The position numbers and the translations under genes were made by a program. From Crossaster papposus (Eukaryota > Echinodermata > Asteroidea > Velatida > Solasteridae), in the NCBI GenBank assembly GCA_037893245.1, contig JBAIAA010000668.1, forward strand, positions 434,001 through 498,000: a DNA stretch of 64,000 bases, in the 5' to 3' direction. Numbering within the stretch: the stretch's first letter is position 1; every line of letters starts with the position of its first letter. This document shows, piece after piece, positions 51,155 through 62,716 of this stretch. A model generated the notes under the pieces. That model saw only the letters and a program-made list of their open reading frames with translations. It did no database searches and was not told where the DNA came from.

Positions 51155-51309
51155 AATATGTAAAGGGAAAGAAGTGTGCATAAGAAATATGTGAAGGGAA
51201 AGAAGTGTGCATAAGAAATATGAAAAGGGAAAGAAGTGTGCATAAGAAATATGTAAAGGGAAAGAAGTGTGCATAAGAAATATGTAAAGGGAAAGAAGTG
51301 TGCATAAGA

Positions 51310-51345
51310 AATAAACACATGATGTCGGGACAAGCCCTCGAGTTA
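51310..51345 (+). repeat. 36-bp spacer no. 57, class B3
   Basis: B allele; 5 monomers left, 60 right. Confidence 0.97.
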
Positions 51346-53205
51346 AATATGTAAAGGGAAAGAAGTGTGCATAAGAAATATGTAAAGGGAAAGAAGTGTG
51401 CATAAGAAATATGTAAAGGGAAAGAAGTGTGCATAAGAAATATGTAAAGGGAAAGAAGTGTGCATAAGAAATATGTAAAGGGAAAGAAGTGTGCATAAGA
51501 AATATGTAAAGGGAAAGAAGTGTGCATAGGAAATATGTAAAGGGAAAGAAGTGTGCATAAGAAATATGTAAAGGGAAAGAAGTGTGCATAAGAAATATGT
51601 AAAGGGAAAGAAGTGTGCATAAGAAATATGTAAAGGGAAAGAAGTGTGCATAAGAAATATATAAAGGGAAAGAAGTGTGCATAAGAAATATGTAAAGGGA
51701 AAGAAGTGTGCATAAGAAATATGTAAAGGGAAAGAAGTGTGCATAAGAAATATGTAAAGGGAAAGAAGTGTGCATAGGAAATATGTAAAGGGAAAGAAGT
51801 GTGCATAAGAAATATGTAAAGGGAAAGAAGTGTGCATAAGAAATATGTAAAGGGAAAGAAGTGTGCATAAGAAATATGTAAAGGGAAAGAAGTGTGCATA
51901 AGAAATATGTAAAGGGAAAGAAGTGTGCATAAGAAATATGTAAAGGGAAAGAAGTGTGCATAAGAAATATGTAAAGGGAAAGAAGTGTGCATAAGAAATA
52001 TGTAAAGGGAAAGAAGTGTGCATAAGAAATATGTAAAGGGAAAGAAGTGTGCATAAGAAATATGTAAAGGGAAAGAAGTGTGCATAAGAAATATGTAAAG
52101 GGAAAGAAGTGTGCATAAGAAATATGTAAAGGGAAAGAAGTGTGCATAAGAAATATGTAAAGGGAAAGAAGTGTGCATAAGAAATATGTAAAGGGAAAGA
52201 AGTGTGCATAAGAAATATGTAAAGGGAAAGAAGTGTGCATAAGAAATATGTAAAGGGAAAGAAGTGTGCATAAGAAATATGTAAAGGGAAAGAAGTGTGC
52301 ATAGGAAATATGTAAAGGGAAAGAAGTGTGCATAAGAAATATGTAAAGGGAAAGAAGTGTGCATAAGAAATATGTAAAGGGAAAGAAGTGTGCATAAGAA
52401 ATATGTAAAGGGAAAGAAGTGTGCATAAGAAATATATAAAGGGAAAGAAGTGTGCATAAGAAATATGTAAAGGGAAAGAAGTGTGCATAAGAAATATGTA
52501 AAGGGAAAGAAGTGTGCATAAGAAATATGTAAAGGGAAAGAAGTGTGCATAGGAAATATGTAAAGGGAAAGAAGTGTGCATAAGAAATATGTAAAGGGAA
52601 AGAAGTGTGCATAAGAAATATGTAAAGGGAAAGAAGTGTGCATAAGAAATATGTAAAGGGAAAGAAGTGTGCATAAGAAATATGTAAAGGGAAAGAAGTG
52701 TGCATAAGAAATATGTAAAGGGAAAGAAGTGTGCATAAGAAATATGTAAAGGGAAAGAAGTGTGCATAAGAAATATGTAAAGGGAAAGAAGTGTGCATAA
52801 GAAAGATGTAAAGGGAAAGAAGTGTGCATAAGAAATATGTAAACGGAAAGAAGTGTGCATAAGAAATATGTAAAGGGAAAGAAGTGTGCATAAGAAATAT
52901 GTAAACGGAAAGAAGTGTGCATAAGAAATATGTAAAGGGAAAGAAGTGTGCATAAGAAATATGTAAAGGGAAAGAAGTGTGCATAAGAAATATGTAAAGG
53001 GAAAGAAGTGTGCATAAGAAATATGTAAAGGGAAAGAAGTATGCATAAGAAATATGTAAAGGGAAAGAAGTGTGCATAAGAAATATGTAAAGGGAAAGAA
53101 GTGTGAATAAGAAATATGTAAAGGGAAAGAAGTGTGCATAAGAAATATGTAAAGGGAAAGAGGTGTGCATAAGAAATATGTAAAGGGAAAGAAGTGTGCA
53201 TAAGA

Positions 53206-53241
53206 AATAAACACATGATGTGGGAACAAGCCCTCGAGTTA
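53206..53241 (+). repeat. 36-bp spacer no. 58, class A1
   Basis: A allele; 60 monomers left, 41 right. Markers at -100, -44 and +329; GTAGAGGGG insertion unit at +723 (53929). Confidence 0.97.
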
Positions 53242-54513
53242 AATATGTAAAGGGAAAGAAGTGTGCATAAGAAATATGTAAAGGGAAAGAAGTGTGCATA
53301 AGAAATATGTAAAGGGAAAGAAGTGTGCATAAGAAATATGTAAAGGGAAAGAAGTGTGCATAAGAAATATGTAAAGGGAAAGAAGTGTGCATAAGAAATA
53401 TGTAAAGGGAAAGAAGTGTGCATAAGAAATATGTAAAGGGAAAGAAGTGTGCATAAAAAATATGTAAAGGGAAAGAAGTGTGCATAAGAAATATGTAAAG
53501 GGAAAGAAGTGTGCATAAGAAATATGTAAAGGGACAGAAGTGTGCATAAGAAATATGTAAAAGGAAAGAAGTGTGCATAAGAAATATGTAAAGGGAAAGA
53601 AGTGTGCATAAGAAATATGTAAAAGGAAAGAAGTGTGCATAAGAAATATGTAAAGGGAAAGAAGTGTGCATAAGAAATATGTAAAGGGAAAGAAGTGTGC
53701 ATAAGAAATATGTAAAGGGAAAGAAGTGTGCATAATAAATATGTAAAGGGAAAGAAGTGTGCATCAGAAATATGTAAAGGGAAAGAAGTGTGCATAAGAA
53801 ATATGTAAAGGGAAAGAAGTGTGCATAAGAAATATGTAAAGGGAAAGAAGTGTGCATAAGAAATATGTAAAAGGAAAGAAGTGTGCATAAGAAATATGTA
53901 AAGGGAAAGAAGTGTGCATAAGAAATATGTAGAGGGGAAAGAAGTGTGCATAAGAAATGTGTAAAGGGAAAGAAGTGTGCATAAGAAATATGTAAAGGGA
54001 AAGAAGTGTGCATAAGAAATATGTAAAGGGAAAGAAGTGTGCATAAGAAATATGTAAAGGGAAAGAAGTGTGCATAAGAAATATGTAAAGGGAAAGAAGT
54101 GTGCATAAGAAATATGTAAACGGAAAGAAGTGTGCATAAGAAATATGTAAAGGGAAAGAAGTGTGCATAAGAAATATGTAAACGGAAAGAAGTGTGCATA
54201 AGAAATGTGTAAAGGGAAAGAAGTGTGCATAAGAAATATGTAAAGGGAAAGAAGTGTGCATAAGAAATATGTAAAGGGAAAGAAGTGTGCATAAGAAATA
54301 TGTAAAGGGAAAGAAGTGTGCATAAGAAATATGTAAAGGGAAAGAAGTGTGCATAAGAAATATGTAAAGGGAAAGAAGTGTGAATAAGAAATATGTAAAG
54401 GGAAAGAAGTGTGCATAAGAAATATGTAAAGGGAAAGAAATGTGCATAAGAAATATGTAAAGGGAAAGAGGTGTGCATAAGAAATATGTAAAGGGAAAGA
54501 AGTGTGCATAAGA

Positions 54514-54549
54514 AATAAACACATGATGTGGGAACAAGCCCTCGAGTTA
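54514..54549 (+). repeat. 36-bp spacer no. 59, class A1
   Basis: A allele; 41 monomers left, 63 right. GTGTGAATA at -131, GAGGTG at -44, GGGACAG at +329, GTAGAGGGG insertion unit at +723 (55237). Unlike the other three copies, its next unit reads AATATG rather than AATGTG. Confidence 0.97.
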
Positions 54550-56504
54550 AATATGTAAAGGGAAAGAAGTGTGCATAAGAAATATGTAAAGGGAAAGAAG
54601 TGTGCATAAGAAATATGTAAAGGGAAAGAAGTGTGCATAAGAAATATGTAAAGGGAAAGAAGTGTGCATAAGAAATATGTAAAGGGAAAGAAGTGTGCAT
54701 AAGAAATATGTAAAGGGAAAGAAGTGTGCATAAGAAATATGTAAAGGGAAAGAAGTGTGCATAAGAAATATGTAAAGGGAAAGAAGTGTGCATAAGAAAT
54801 ATGTAAAGGGAAAGAAGTGTGCATAAGAAATATGTAAAGGGACAGAAGTGTGCATAAGAAATATGTAAAAGGAAAGAAGTGTGCATAAGAAATATGTAAA
54901 GGGAAAGAAGTGTGCATAAGTAATATGTAAAAGGAAAGAAGTGTGCATAAGAAATATGTAAAGGGAAAGAAGTGTGCATAAGAAATATGTAAAGGGAAAG
55001 AAGTGTGCATAAGAAATATGTAAAGGGAAAGAAGTGTGCATAATAAATATGTAAAGGGAAAGAAGTGTGCATCAGAAATATGTAAAGGGAAAGAAGTGTG
55101 TATAAGAAATATGTAAAGGGAAAGAAGTGTGCATAAGAAATATGTAAAGGGAAAGAAGTGTGCATAAGAAATATGTAAAGGGAAAGAAGTGTGCATAAGA
55201 AATATGTAAAGGGAAAGAAGTGTGCATAAGAAATATGTAGAGGGGAAAGAAGTGTGCATAAGAAATATGTAAAGGGAAAGAAGTGTGCATAAGAAATATG
55301 TAAAGGGAAAGAAGTGTGCATAAGAAATATGTAAAGGGAAAGAAGTGTGCATAAGAAATATGTAAAGGGAAAGAAGTGTGCATAGGAAATATGTAAAGGG
55401 AAAGAAGTGTGCATAAGAAATATGTAAAGGGAAAGAAGTGTGCATAAGAAATATGTAAAGGGAAAGAAGTGTACATAAGAAATATGTAAAGGGAAAGGAG
55501 TGTGCATAAGAAATATGTAAAGGGAAAGAAGTGTGCATAAGAAATATGTAAAGGGAAAGAAGTGTGCATAAGAAATATGTAAAGGGAAAGAAGTGTGCAT
55601 AAGAAATATGTAAATGGAAAGAAGTGTGCATAAGAAATATGTAAAGGGAAATAAGTGTGCATAAGAAATATGTAAAGGGAAAGAAGTGTGCATAAGAAAT
55701 ATGTAAAGGGAAAGAAGTGTGCATAAGAAATATGTAAAGGGAAAGAAGTGTGCATAAGAAATATGTAAAGGGAAAGAAGTGTGCATAAGAAATATGTAAA
55801 GGGAAAGAAGTGTGCATAAGAAATATGTAAAGGGAAAGAAGTGTGCATAAGAAATATGTAAAGGGAAAGAAGTGTGCATAAGAAATATGTAAAGGGAAAG
55901 AAGTGTGCATAAGAAATATGTAAAGGGAAAGAAGTGTGCATAAGAAATATGTAAAGGGAAAGAAGTGTGCATAAGAAATATGTAAAGGGACAGAAGTGTG
56001 CATAAGAAATATGTAAAGGGAAAGAAGTGTGCATAGGAAATATGTAAAGGAAAAGAAGTGTGCATAAGAAATATGTAAAGGGAAAGAAGTGTGCATAAGA
56101 AATATGTAAAGGGAAAGAAGTGTGCATAATAAATATGTAAAGGGAAAGAAGTGTGCATAAGAAATATGTAAAGGGAAAGAAGTGTGCATAAGAAATATGT
56201 AAAGGGAAAGAAGTGTGCATAAGAAATATGTAAAGGGAAAGAAGTGTGCATACGAAATATGTAAAGGGAAAGAAGTGTGCATAAGAAATATGTAAAGGGA
56301 AAGAAGTGTGCATAAGAAATATGTAAAGGGAAAGAAGTGTGCATAAGAAATATGTAAAGGGAAAGAAGTGTGCATAAGAAATATGTAAAGGGAAAGAAGT
56401 GTGCATAAGAAATATGTAAAGGGAAAGAAGTGTGCATAAGAAATATGTAAAGGGAAAGAAGTTTGCATAAGAAATATGTAAAGGGAAAGAAGTGTGCATA
56501 AAAA

Positions 56505-56540
56505 AATAAACACATGATGTCGGGACAAGCCCTCGAGTTA
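56505..56540 (+). repeat. 36-bp spacer no. 60, class B1 (poly-A junction)
   Basis: B allele; 63 monomers left, 13 right. GTTTGCAT at -42 and an extra A before the spacer. Confidence 0.97.
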
Positions 56541-56943
56541 AATATGTAAAGGGAAAGAAGTGTGCATAAGAAATATGTAAAGGGAAAGAAGTGTGCATAA
56601 GAAATATGTAAAGGGAAAGAAGTGTGCATAAGAAATATGTAAAGGGAAAGAAGTTTGCATAAGAAATATGTAAAGGGACAGAAGTGTGCATAAGAAATAT
56701 GTAAAAGGAAAGAAGTGTGCATAAGAAATATGTAAAGGGAAAGAAGTGTGCATAAGAAATATGTAAAGGCAAAGAAGTGTGCATAAGAAATATGTAAAGG
56801 GAAAGAAGTGTGCATAATAATCATGTAAAGGGAAAGAAGTGTGCATAAGAAATATGTAAAGGGAAAGAAGTGTGTATAAGAAATATGTAAAGGGAAAGAA
56901 GTGTGCATAAGAAATATGTAAAGGGAAAGAAGTGTGCATAAGA

Positions 56944-56979
56944 AATAAACACATGATGTCGGGACAAGCCCTCGAGTTA
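56944..56979 (+). repeat. 36-bp spacer no. 61, class B2
   Basis: B allele; 13 monomers left, 5 right. CATAATAATC at -131, GTTTGCAT at -289. The ATGTGAAGG unit after it also carries AAATAAG. Confidence 0.97.
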
Positions 56980-57134
56980 AATATGTAAAGGGAAAGAAGT
57001 GTGCATAAGAAATATGTGAAGGGAAATAAGTGTGCATAAGAAATATGTAAAGGGAAAGAAGTGTGCATAAGAAATATGTAAAGGGAAAGAAGTGTGCATA
57101 AGAAATATGTAAAGGGAAAGAAGTGTGCATAAGA

Positions 57135-57170
57135 AATAAACACATGATGTCGGGACAAGCCCTCGAGTTA
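57135..57170 (+). repeat. 36-bp spacer no. 62, class B3
   Basis: B allele; 5 monomers left; 95 monomers plus one 18-bp partial unit right. Confidence 0.97.
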
Positions 57171-57325
57171 AATATGTAAAGGGAAAGAAGTGTGCATAAG
57201 AAATATGTAAAGGGAAAGAAGTGTGCATAAGAAATATGTAAAGGGAAAGAAGTGTGCATAAGAAATATGTAAAGGGAAAGAAGTGTGCATAAGAAATATG
57301 TAAAGGGAAAGAAGTGTGCATAAGA

Positions 57326-57343
57326 AATATGTAAAGGGAAAGA
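57326..57343. repeat. Truncated 18-bp monomer
   Basis: The unit stops after AAAGGGAAAGA and runs straight into the next AATATG, losing 13 bp (the GTGTGCATA part). It is the only large internal deletion in the window. GAAA and AAGA repeats at the break would allow slippage. Confidence 0.93.
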
Positions 57344-60133
57344 AATATGTAAAGGGAAAGAAGTGTGCATAGGAAATATGTAAAGGGAAAGAAGTGTGCA
57401 TAAGAAATATGTAAAGGGAAAGAAGTGTGCATAAGAAATATGTAAAGGGAAAGAAGTGTGCATAAGAAATATTTAAAGGGAAAGAAGTGTGCATAAGAAA
57501 TATATAAAGGGAAAGAAGTGTGCATAAGAAATATGTAAAGGGAAAGAAGTGTGCATAAGAAATATGTAAAGGGAAAGAAGTGTGCATAAGAAATATGTAA
57601 AGGGAAAGAAGTGTGCATAGGAAATATGTAAAGGGAAAGAAGTGTGCATAAGAAATATGTAAAGGGAAAGAAGTGTGCATAAGAAATATGTAAAGGGAAA
57701 GAAGTGTGCATAAGAAATATGTAAAGGGAAAGAAGTGTGCATAAGAAATATGTAAAGGGAAAGAAGTGTGCATAAGAAATATGTAAAGGGAAAGAAGTGT
57801 GCATAAGAAATATGTAAAGGGAAAGAAGTGTGCATAAGAAATATGTAAAGGGAAAGAAGTGTGCATAAGAAATATGTAAAGGGAAAGAAGTGTGCATAAG
57901 AAATATGTAAAGGGAAAGAAGTGTGCATAAGAAATATGTAAAGGGAAAGAATTGTGCATAAGAAATATGTAAAGGGAAAGAAGTGTGCATAAGAAATATG
58001 TAAAGGGAAAGAAGTGTGCATAAGAAATATGTAAAGGGAAAGAAGTGTGCATAAGAAATATGTAAAGGGAAAGAAGTGTGCATAAGAAATATGTAAAGGG
58101 AAAGAAGTGTGCATAAGAAATATGTAAAGGGAAAGAAGTGTGCATAAGAAATATGTAAAGGGAAAGAAGTGTGCATAAGAAATATGTAAAGGGAAAGAAG
58201 TGTGCATAAGAAATATGTAAAGGGAAAGAAGTGTGCATAAGAAATATGTAAAGGGAAAGAAGTGTGCATAAGAAATATGTAAAGGGAAAGAAGTGTGCAT
58301 AAGAAATATGTAAAGGGAAAGAAGTGTGCATAAGAAATATGTAAAGGGAAAGAAGTGTGCATAAGAAATATGTAAAGGGAAAGAAGTGTGCATAAGAAAT
58401 ATGTAAAGGGAAAGAAGTGTGCATAGGAAATATGTAAAGGGAAAGAAGTGTGCATAAGAAATATGTAAAGGGAAAGAAGTGTGCATAAGAAATATGTAAA
58501 GGGAAAGAAGTGTGCATAAGAAATATGTAAAGGGAAAGGAGTGTGCATAAGAAATATGTAAAGGGAAAGAAGTGTGCATAAGAAATATGTAAAGGGAAAG
58601 AAGTGTGCATAAGAAATATGTAAAGGGAAAGGAGTGTGCATAAGAAATATATAAAGGGAAAGAAGTGTGCATAAGAAATATGTAAAGGGAAAGAAGTGTG
58701 CATAAGAAATATGTAAAGGGAAAGAAGTGTGCATAAGAAATATGTAAAGGGAAAGAAGTGTGCATAAGAAATATGTAAAGGGAAAGAAGTGTGCATAAGA
58801 AATATGTAAAGGGAAAGAAGTGTGCATAAGAAATATGTAAAGGGAAAGAAGTGTGCATAAGAAATATGTAAAGGGAAAGAAGTGTGCATAAGAAATATGT
58901 AAAGGGAAAGAAGTGTGCATAAGAAATATGTAAAGGGAAAGAAGTGTGCATAGGAAATATGTAAAGGGAAAGAAGTGTGCATAAGAAATATGTAAAGGGA
59001 AAGAAGTGTGCATAAGAAATATGTAAAGGGAAAGAAGTGTGCATAAGAAATATGTAAAGGGAAAGGAGTGTGCATAAGAAATATGTAAAGGGAAAGAAGT
59101 GTGCATAAGAAATATGTAAAGGGAAAGAAGTGTGCATAAGAAATATGTAAAGGGAAAGGAGTGTGCATAAGAAATATATAAAGGGAAAGAAGTGTGCATA
59201 AGAAATATGTAAAGGGAAAGAAGTGTGCATAAGAAATATGTAAAGGGAAAGAAGTGTGCATAAGAAATATGTAAAGGGAAAGAAGTGTGCATAGGAAATA
59301 TGTAAAGGGAAAGAAGTGTGCATAAGAAATATGTAAAGGGAAAGAAGTGTGCATAAGAAATATGTAAAGGGAAAGAAGTGTGCATAAGAAATATGTAAAG
59401 GGAAAGAAGTGTGCATAAGAAATATGTAAAGGGGAAGAAGTGTGCATAAGAAATATGTAAAGGGAAAGAAGTGTGCATAAGAAATATGTAAAGGGAAAGA
59501 AGTGTGCATAAGAAATATGTAAAGGGAAAGAAGTGTGCATAAGAAATATGTAAAGGGAAAGAAGTGTGCATAAGAAATATGTAAAGGGAAAGAAGTGTGC
59601 ATAAGAAATATGTAAAGGGAAAGAAGTGTGCATAAGAAATATGTAAAGGGAAAGAAGTGTGCATAAGAAATATGTAAAGGGAAAGAAGTGTGCATAAGAA
59701 ATATGTAAAGGGAAAGAAGTGTGCATAAGAAATATGTAAACGGAAAGAAGTGTGCATAAGAAATATGTAAAGGGAAAGAAGTGTGCATAAGAAATATGTA
59801 AAGGGAAAGAAGTGTGCATAAGAAATATGTAAACGGAAAGAAGTGTGCATAAGAAATATGTAAAGGGAAAGAAGTGTGCATAAGAAATATGTAAAGGGAA
59901 AGAAGTGTGCATAAGAAATATGTAAAGGGAAAGAAGTGTGCATAAGAAATATGTAAAGGGAAAGAAGTGTGCATAAGAAATATGTAAAGGGAAAGAAGTG
60001 TGAATAAGAAATATGTAAAGGGAAAGAAGTGTGCATAAGAAATATGTAAAGGGAAAGAAGTGTGCATAATAAATATGTAAAGGGAAAGAGGTGTGCATAA
60101 GAAATATGTAAAGGGAAAGAAGTGTGCATAAGA

Positions 60134-60169
60134 AATAAACACATGATGTGGGAACAAGCCCTCGAGTTA
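60134..60169 (+). repeat. 36-bp spacer no. 63, class A1
   Basis: A allele; 95 monomers left, 81 right. GTGTGAATA at -131 and GAGGTG at -44, but no GGGACAG at +329, so the right half of the A1 block is missing or replaced. Confidence 0.97.
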
Positions 60170-62680
60170 AATATGTAAAGGGAAAGAAGTGTGCATAAGA
60201 AATATGTAAAGGGAAAGAAGTGTGCATAAGAAATATGTAAAGGGAAAGAAGTGTGCATAAGAAATATGTAAAGGGAAAGAAGTGTGCATAAGAAATATGT
60301 AAAGGGAAAGAAGTGTGCATAAGAAATATGTAAAGGGAAAGAAGTGTGCATAAGAAATATGTAAAGGGAAAGAAGTGTGCATAAGAAATATGTAAAGGGA
60401 AAGAAGTGTGCATAAGAAATATGTAAAGGGAAAGAAGTGTGCATAAGAAATATGTAAAGGGAAAGAAGTGTGCATAAGAAATATGTAAAGGGAAAGAAGT
60501 GTGCATAAGAAATATGTAAAGGGAAAGAAGTGTGCATAAGAAATATGTAAAGGGAAAGAAGTGTGCATAAGAAATATGTAAAGGGAAAGAAGTGTGCATA
60601 AGAAATATGTAAAGGGAAAGAAGTGTGCATAAGAAATATGTAAAGGGAAAGAAGTGTGCATAGGAAATATGTAAAGGGAAAGAAGTGTGCATAAGAAATA
60701 TGTAAAGGGAAAGAAGTGTGCATAAGAAATATGTAAAGGGAAAGAAGTGTGCATAAGAAATATGTAAAGGGAAAGGAGTGTGCATAAGAAATATGTAAAG
60801 GGAAAGAAGTGTGCATAAGAAATATGTAAAGGGAAAGAAGTGTGCATAAGAAATATGTAAAGGGAAAGAAGTGTGCATAAGAAATATGTAAATGGAAAGA
60901 AGTGTGCATAAGAAATATGTAAAGGGAAAGAAGTGTGCATAAGAAATATGTAAAGGGAAAGAAGTGTGCATAAGAAATATGTAAAGGGAAAGAAGTGTGC
61001 ATAAGAAATATGTAAAGGGAAAGAAGTGTGCATAAGAAATATGTAAAGGGAAAGAAGTGTGCATAAGAAATATGTAAAGGGAAAGAAGTGTGCATAAGAA
61101 ATATGTAAAGGGAAAGAAGTGTGCATAAGAAATATGTAAAGGGAAAGAAGTGTGCATAAGAAATATGTAAAGGGAAAGAAGTGTGCATAAGAAATATGTA
61201 AAGGGAAATAAGTGTGCATAAGAAATATGTAAAGGGAAAGAAGTGTGCATAAGAAATATGTAAAGGGAAAGAAGTGTGCATAAGAAATATGTAAAGGGAA
61301 AGAAGTGTGCATAAGAAATATGTAAAGGGAAAGAAGTGTGCATAAGAAATATGTAAAGGGAAAGAAGTTTGCATAAGAAATATGTAAAGGGAAAGAAGTG
61401 TGCATAAGAAATATGTAAAGGGAAAGAAGTGTGCATAAGAAATATGTAAAGGGAAAGAAGTGTGCATAAGAAATATGTAAAGGGAAAGAAGTGTGCATAA
61501 GAAATATGTAAAGGGAAAGAAGTGTGCATAAGAAATATGTAAAGGGAAAGAAGTGTGCATAAGAAATATGTAAAGGGAAAGAAGTGTGCATAAGAAATAT
61601 GTAAAGGGAAAGAAGTGTGCATAAGAAATATGTAAAGGGAAAGAAGTGTGCATAAGAAATATGTAAAGGGAAAGAAGTGTGCATAAGAAATATGTAAAGG
61701 GAAAGAAGTGTGCATAAGAAATATGTAAAGGGAAAGAAGTGTGCATAAGAAATATGTAAAGGGAAAGAAGTGTGCATAAGAAATATGTAAAGGGAAAGAA
61801 GTGTGCATAAGAAATATGTAAAGGGAAAGAAGTGTGCATAAGAAATATGTAAAGGGAAAGAAGTGTGCATAAGAAATATGTAAAGGGAAAGAAGTGTGCA
61901 TAAGAAATATGTAAAGGGAAAGAAGTGTGCATAAGAAATATGTAAAGGGAAAGAAGTGTGCATAAGAAATATGTAAAGGGAAAGAAGTGTGCATAAGAAA
62001 TATGTAAAGGGAAAGAAGTGTGCATAAGAAATATGTAAAGGGAAAGAAGTGTGCATAAGAAATATGTAAAGGGAAAGAAGTGTGCATAAGAAATATGTAA
62101 AGGGAAAGAAGTGTGCATAAGAAATATGTAAAGGGAAAGAAGTGTGCATAAGAAATATGTAAAGGGAAAGAAGTGTGCATAAGAAATATGTAAAGGGAAA
62201 GAAGTGTGCATAAGAAATATGTAAAGGGAAAGAAGTGTGCATAAGAAATATGTAAAGGGAAAGAAGTGTGCATAAGAAATATGTAAAGGGAAAGAAGTGT
62301 GCATAAGAAATATGTAAAGGGAAAGAAGTGTGCATAAGAAATATGTAAAGGGAAAGAAGTGTGCATAAGAAATATGTAAAGGGAAAGAAGTGTGCATAAG
62401 AAATATGTAAAGGGAAAGAAGTGTGCATACGAAATATGTAAAGGGAAAGAAGTGTGCATAAGAAATATGTAAAGGGAAAGAAGTGTGCATAAGAAATATG
62501 TAAAGGGAAAGAAGTGTGCATAAGAAATATGTAAAGGGAAAGAAGTGTGCATAAGAAATATGTAAAGGGAAAGAAGTGTGCATAAGAAATATGTAAAGGG
62601 AAAGAAGTGTGCATACGAAATATGTAAAGGGAAAGAAGTTTGCATAAGAAATATGTAAAGGGAAAGAAGTGTGCATAAGA

Positions 62681-62716
62681 AATAAACACATGATGTCGGG
62701 ACAAGCCCTCGAGTTA
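62681..62716 (+). repeat. 36-bp spacer no. 64, class B1
   Basis: B allele; 81 monomers left, and 41 monomers plus 13 bp right to the window edge. GTTTGCAT at -41. Last spacer in the window. Confidence 0.97.

Noticed and set aside
466..62716. Active transposable element insertions at the 36-bp spacers
   Set aside because: All copies share one site and one phase, and no element carries coding sequence or clear terminal repeats. At most this is one ancient insertion later copied with the array.
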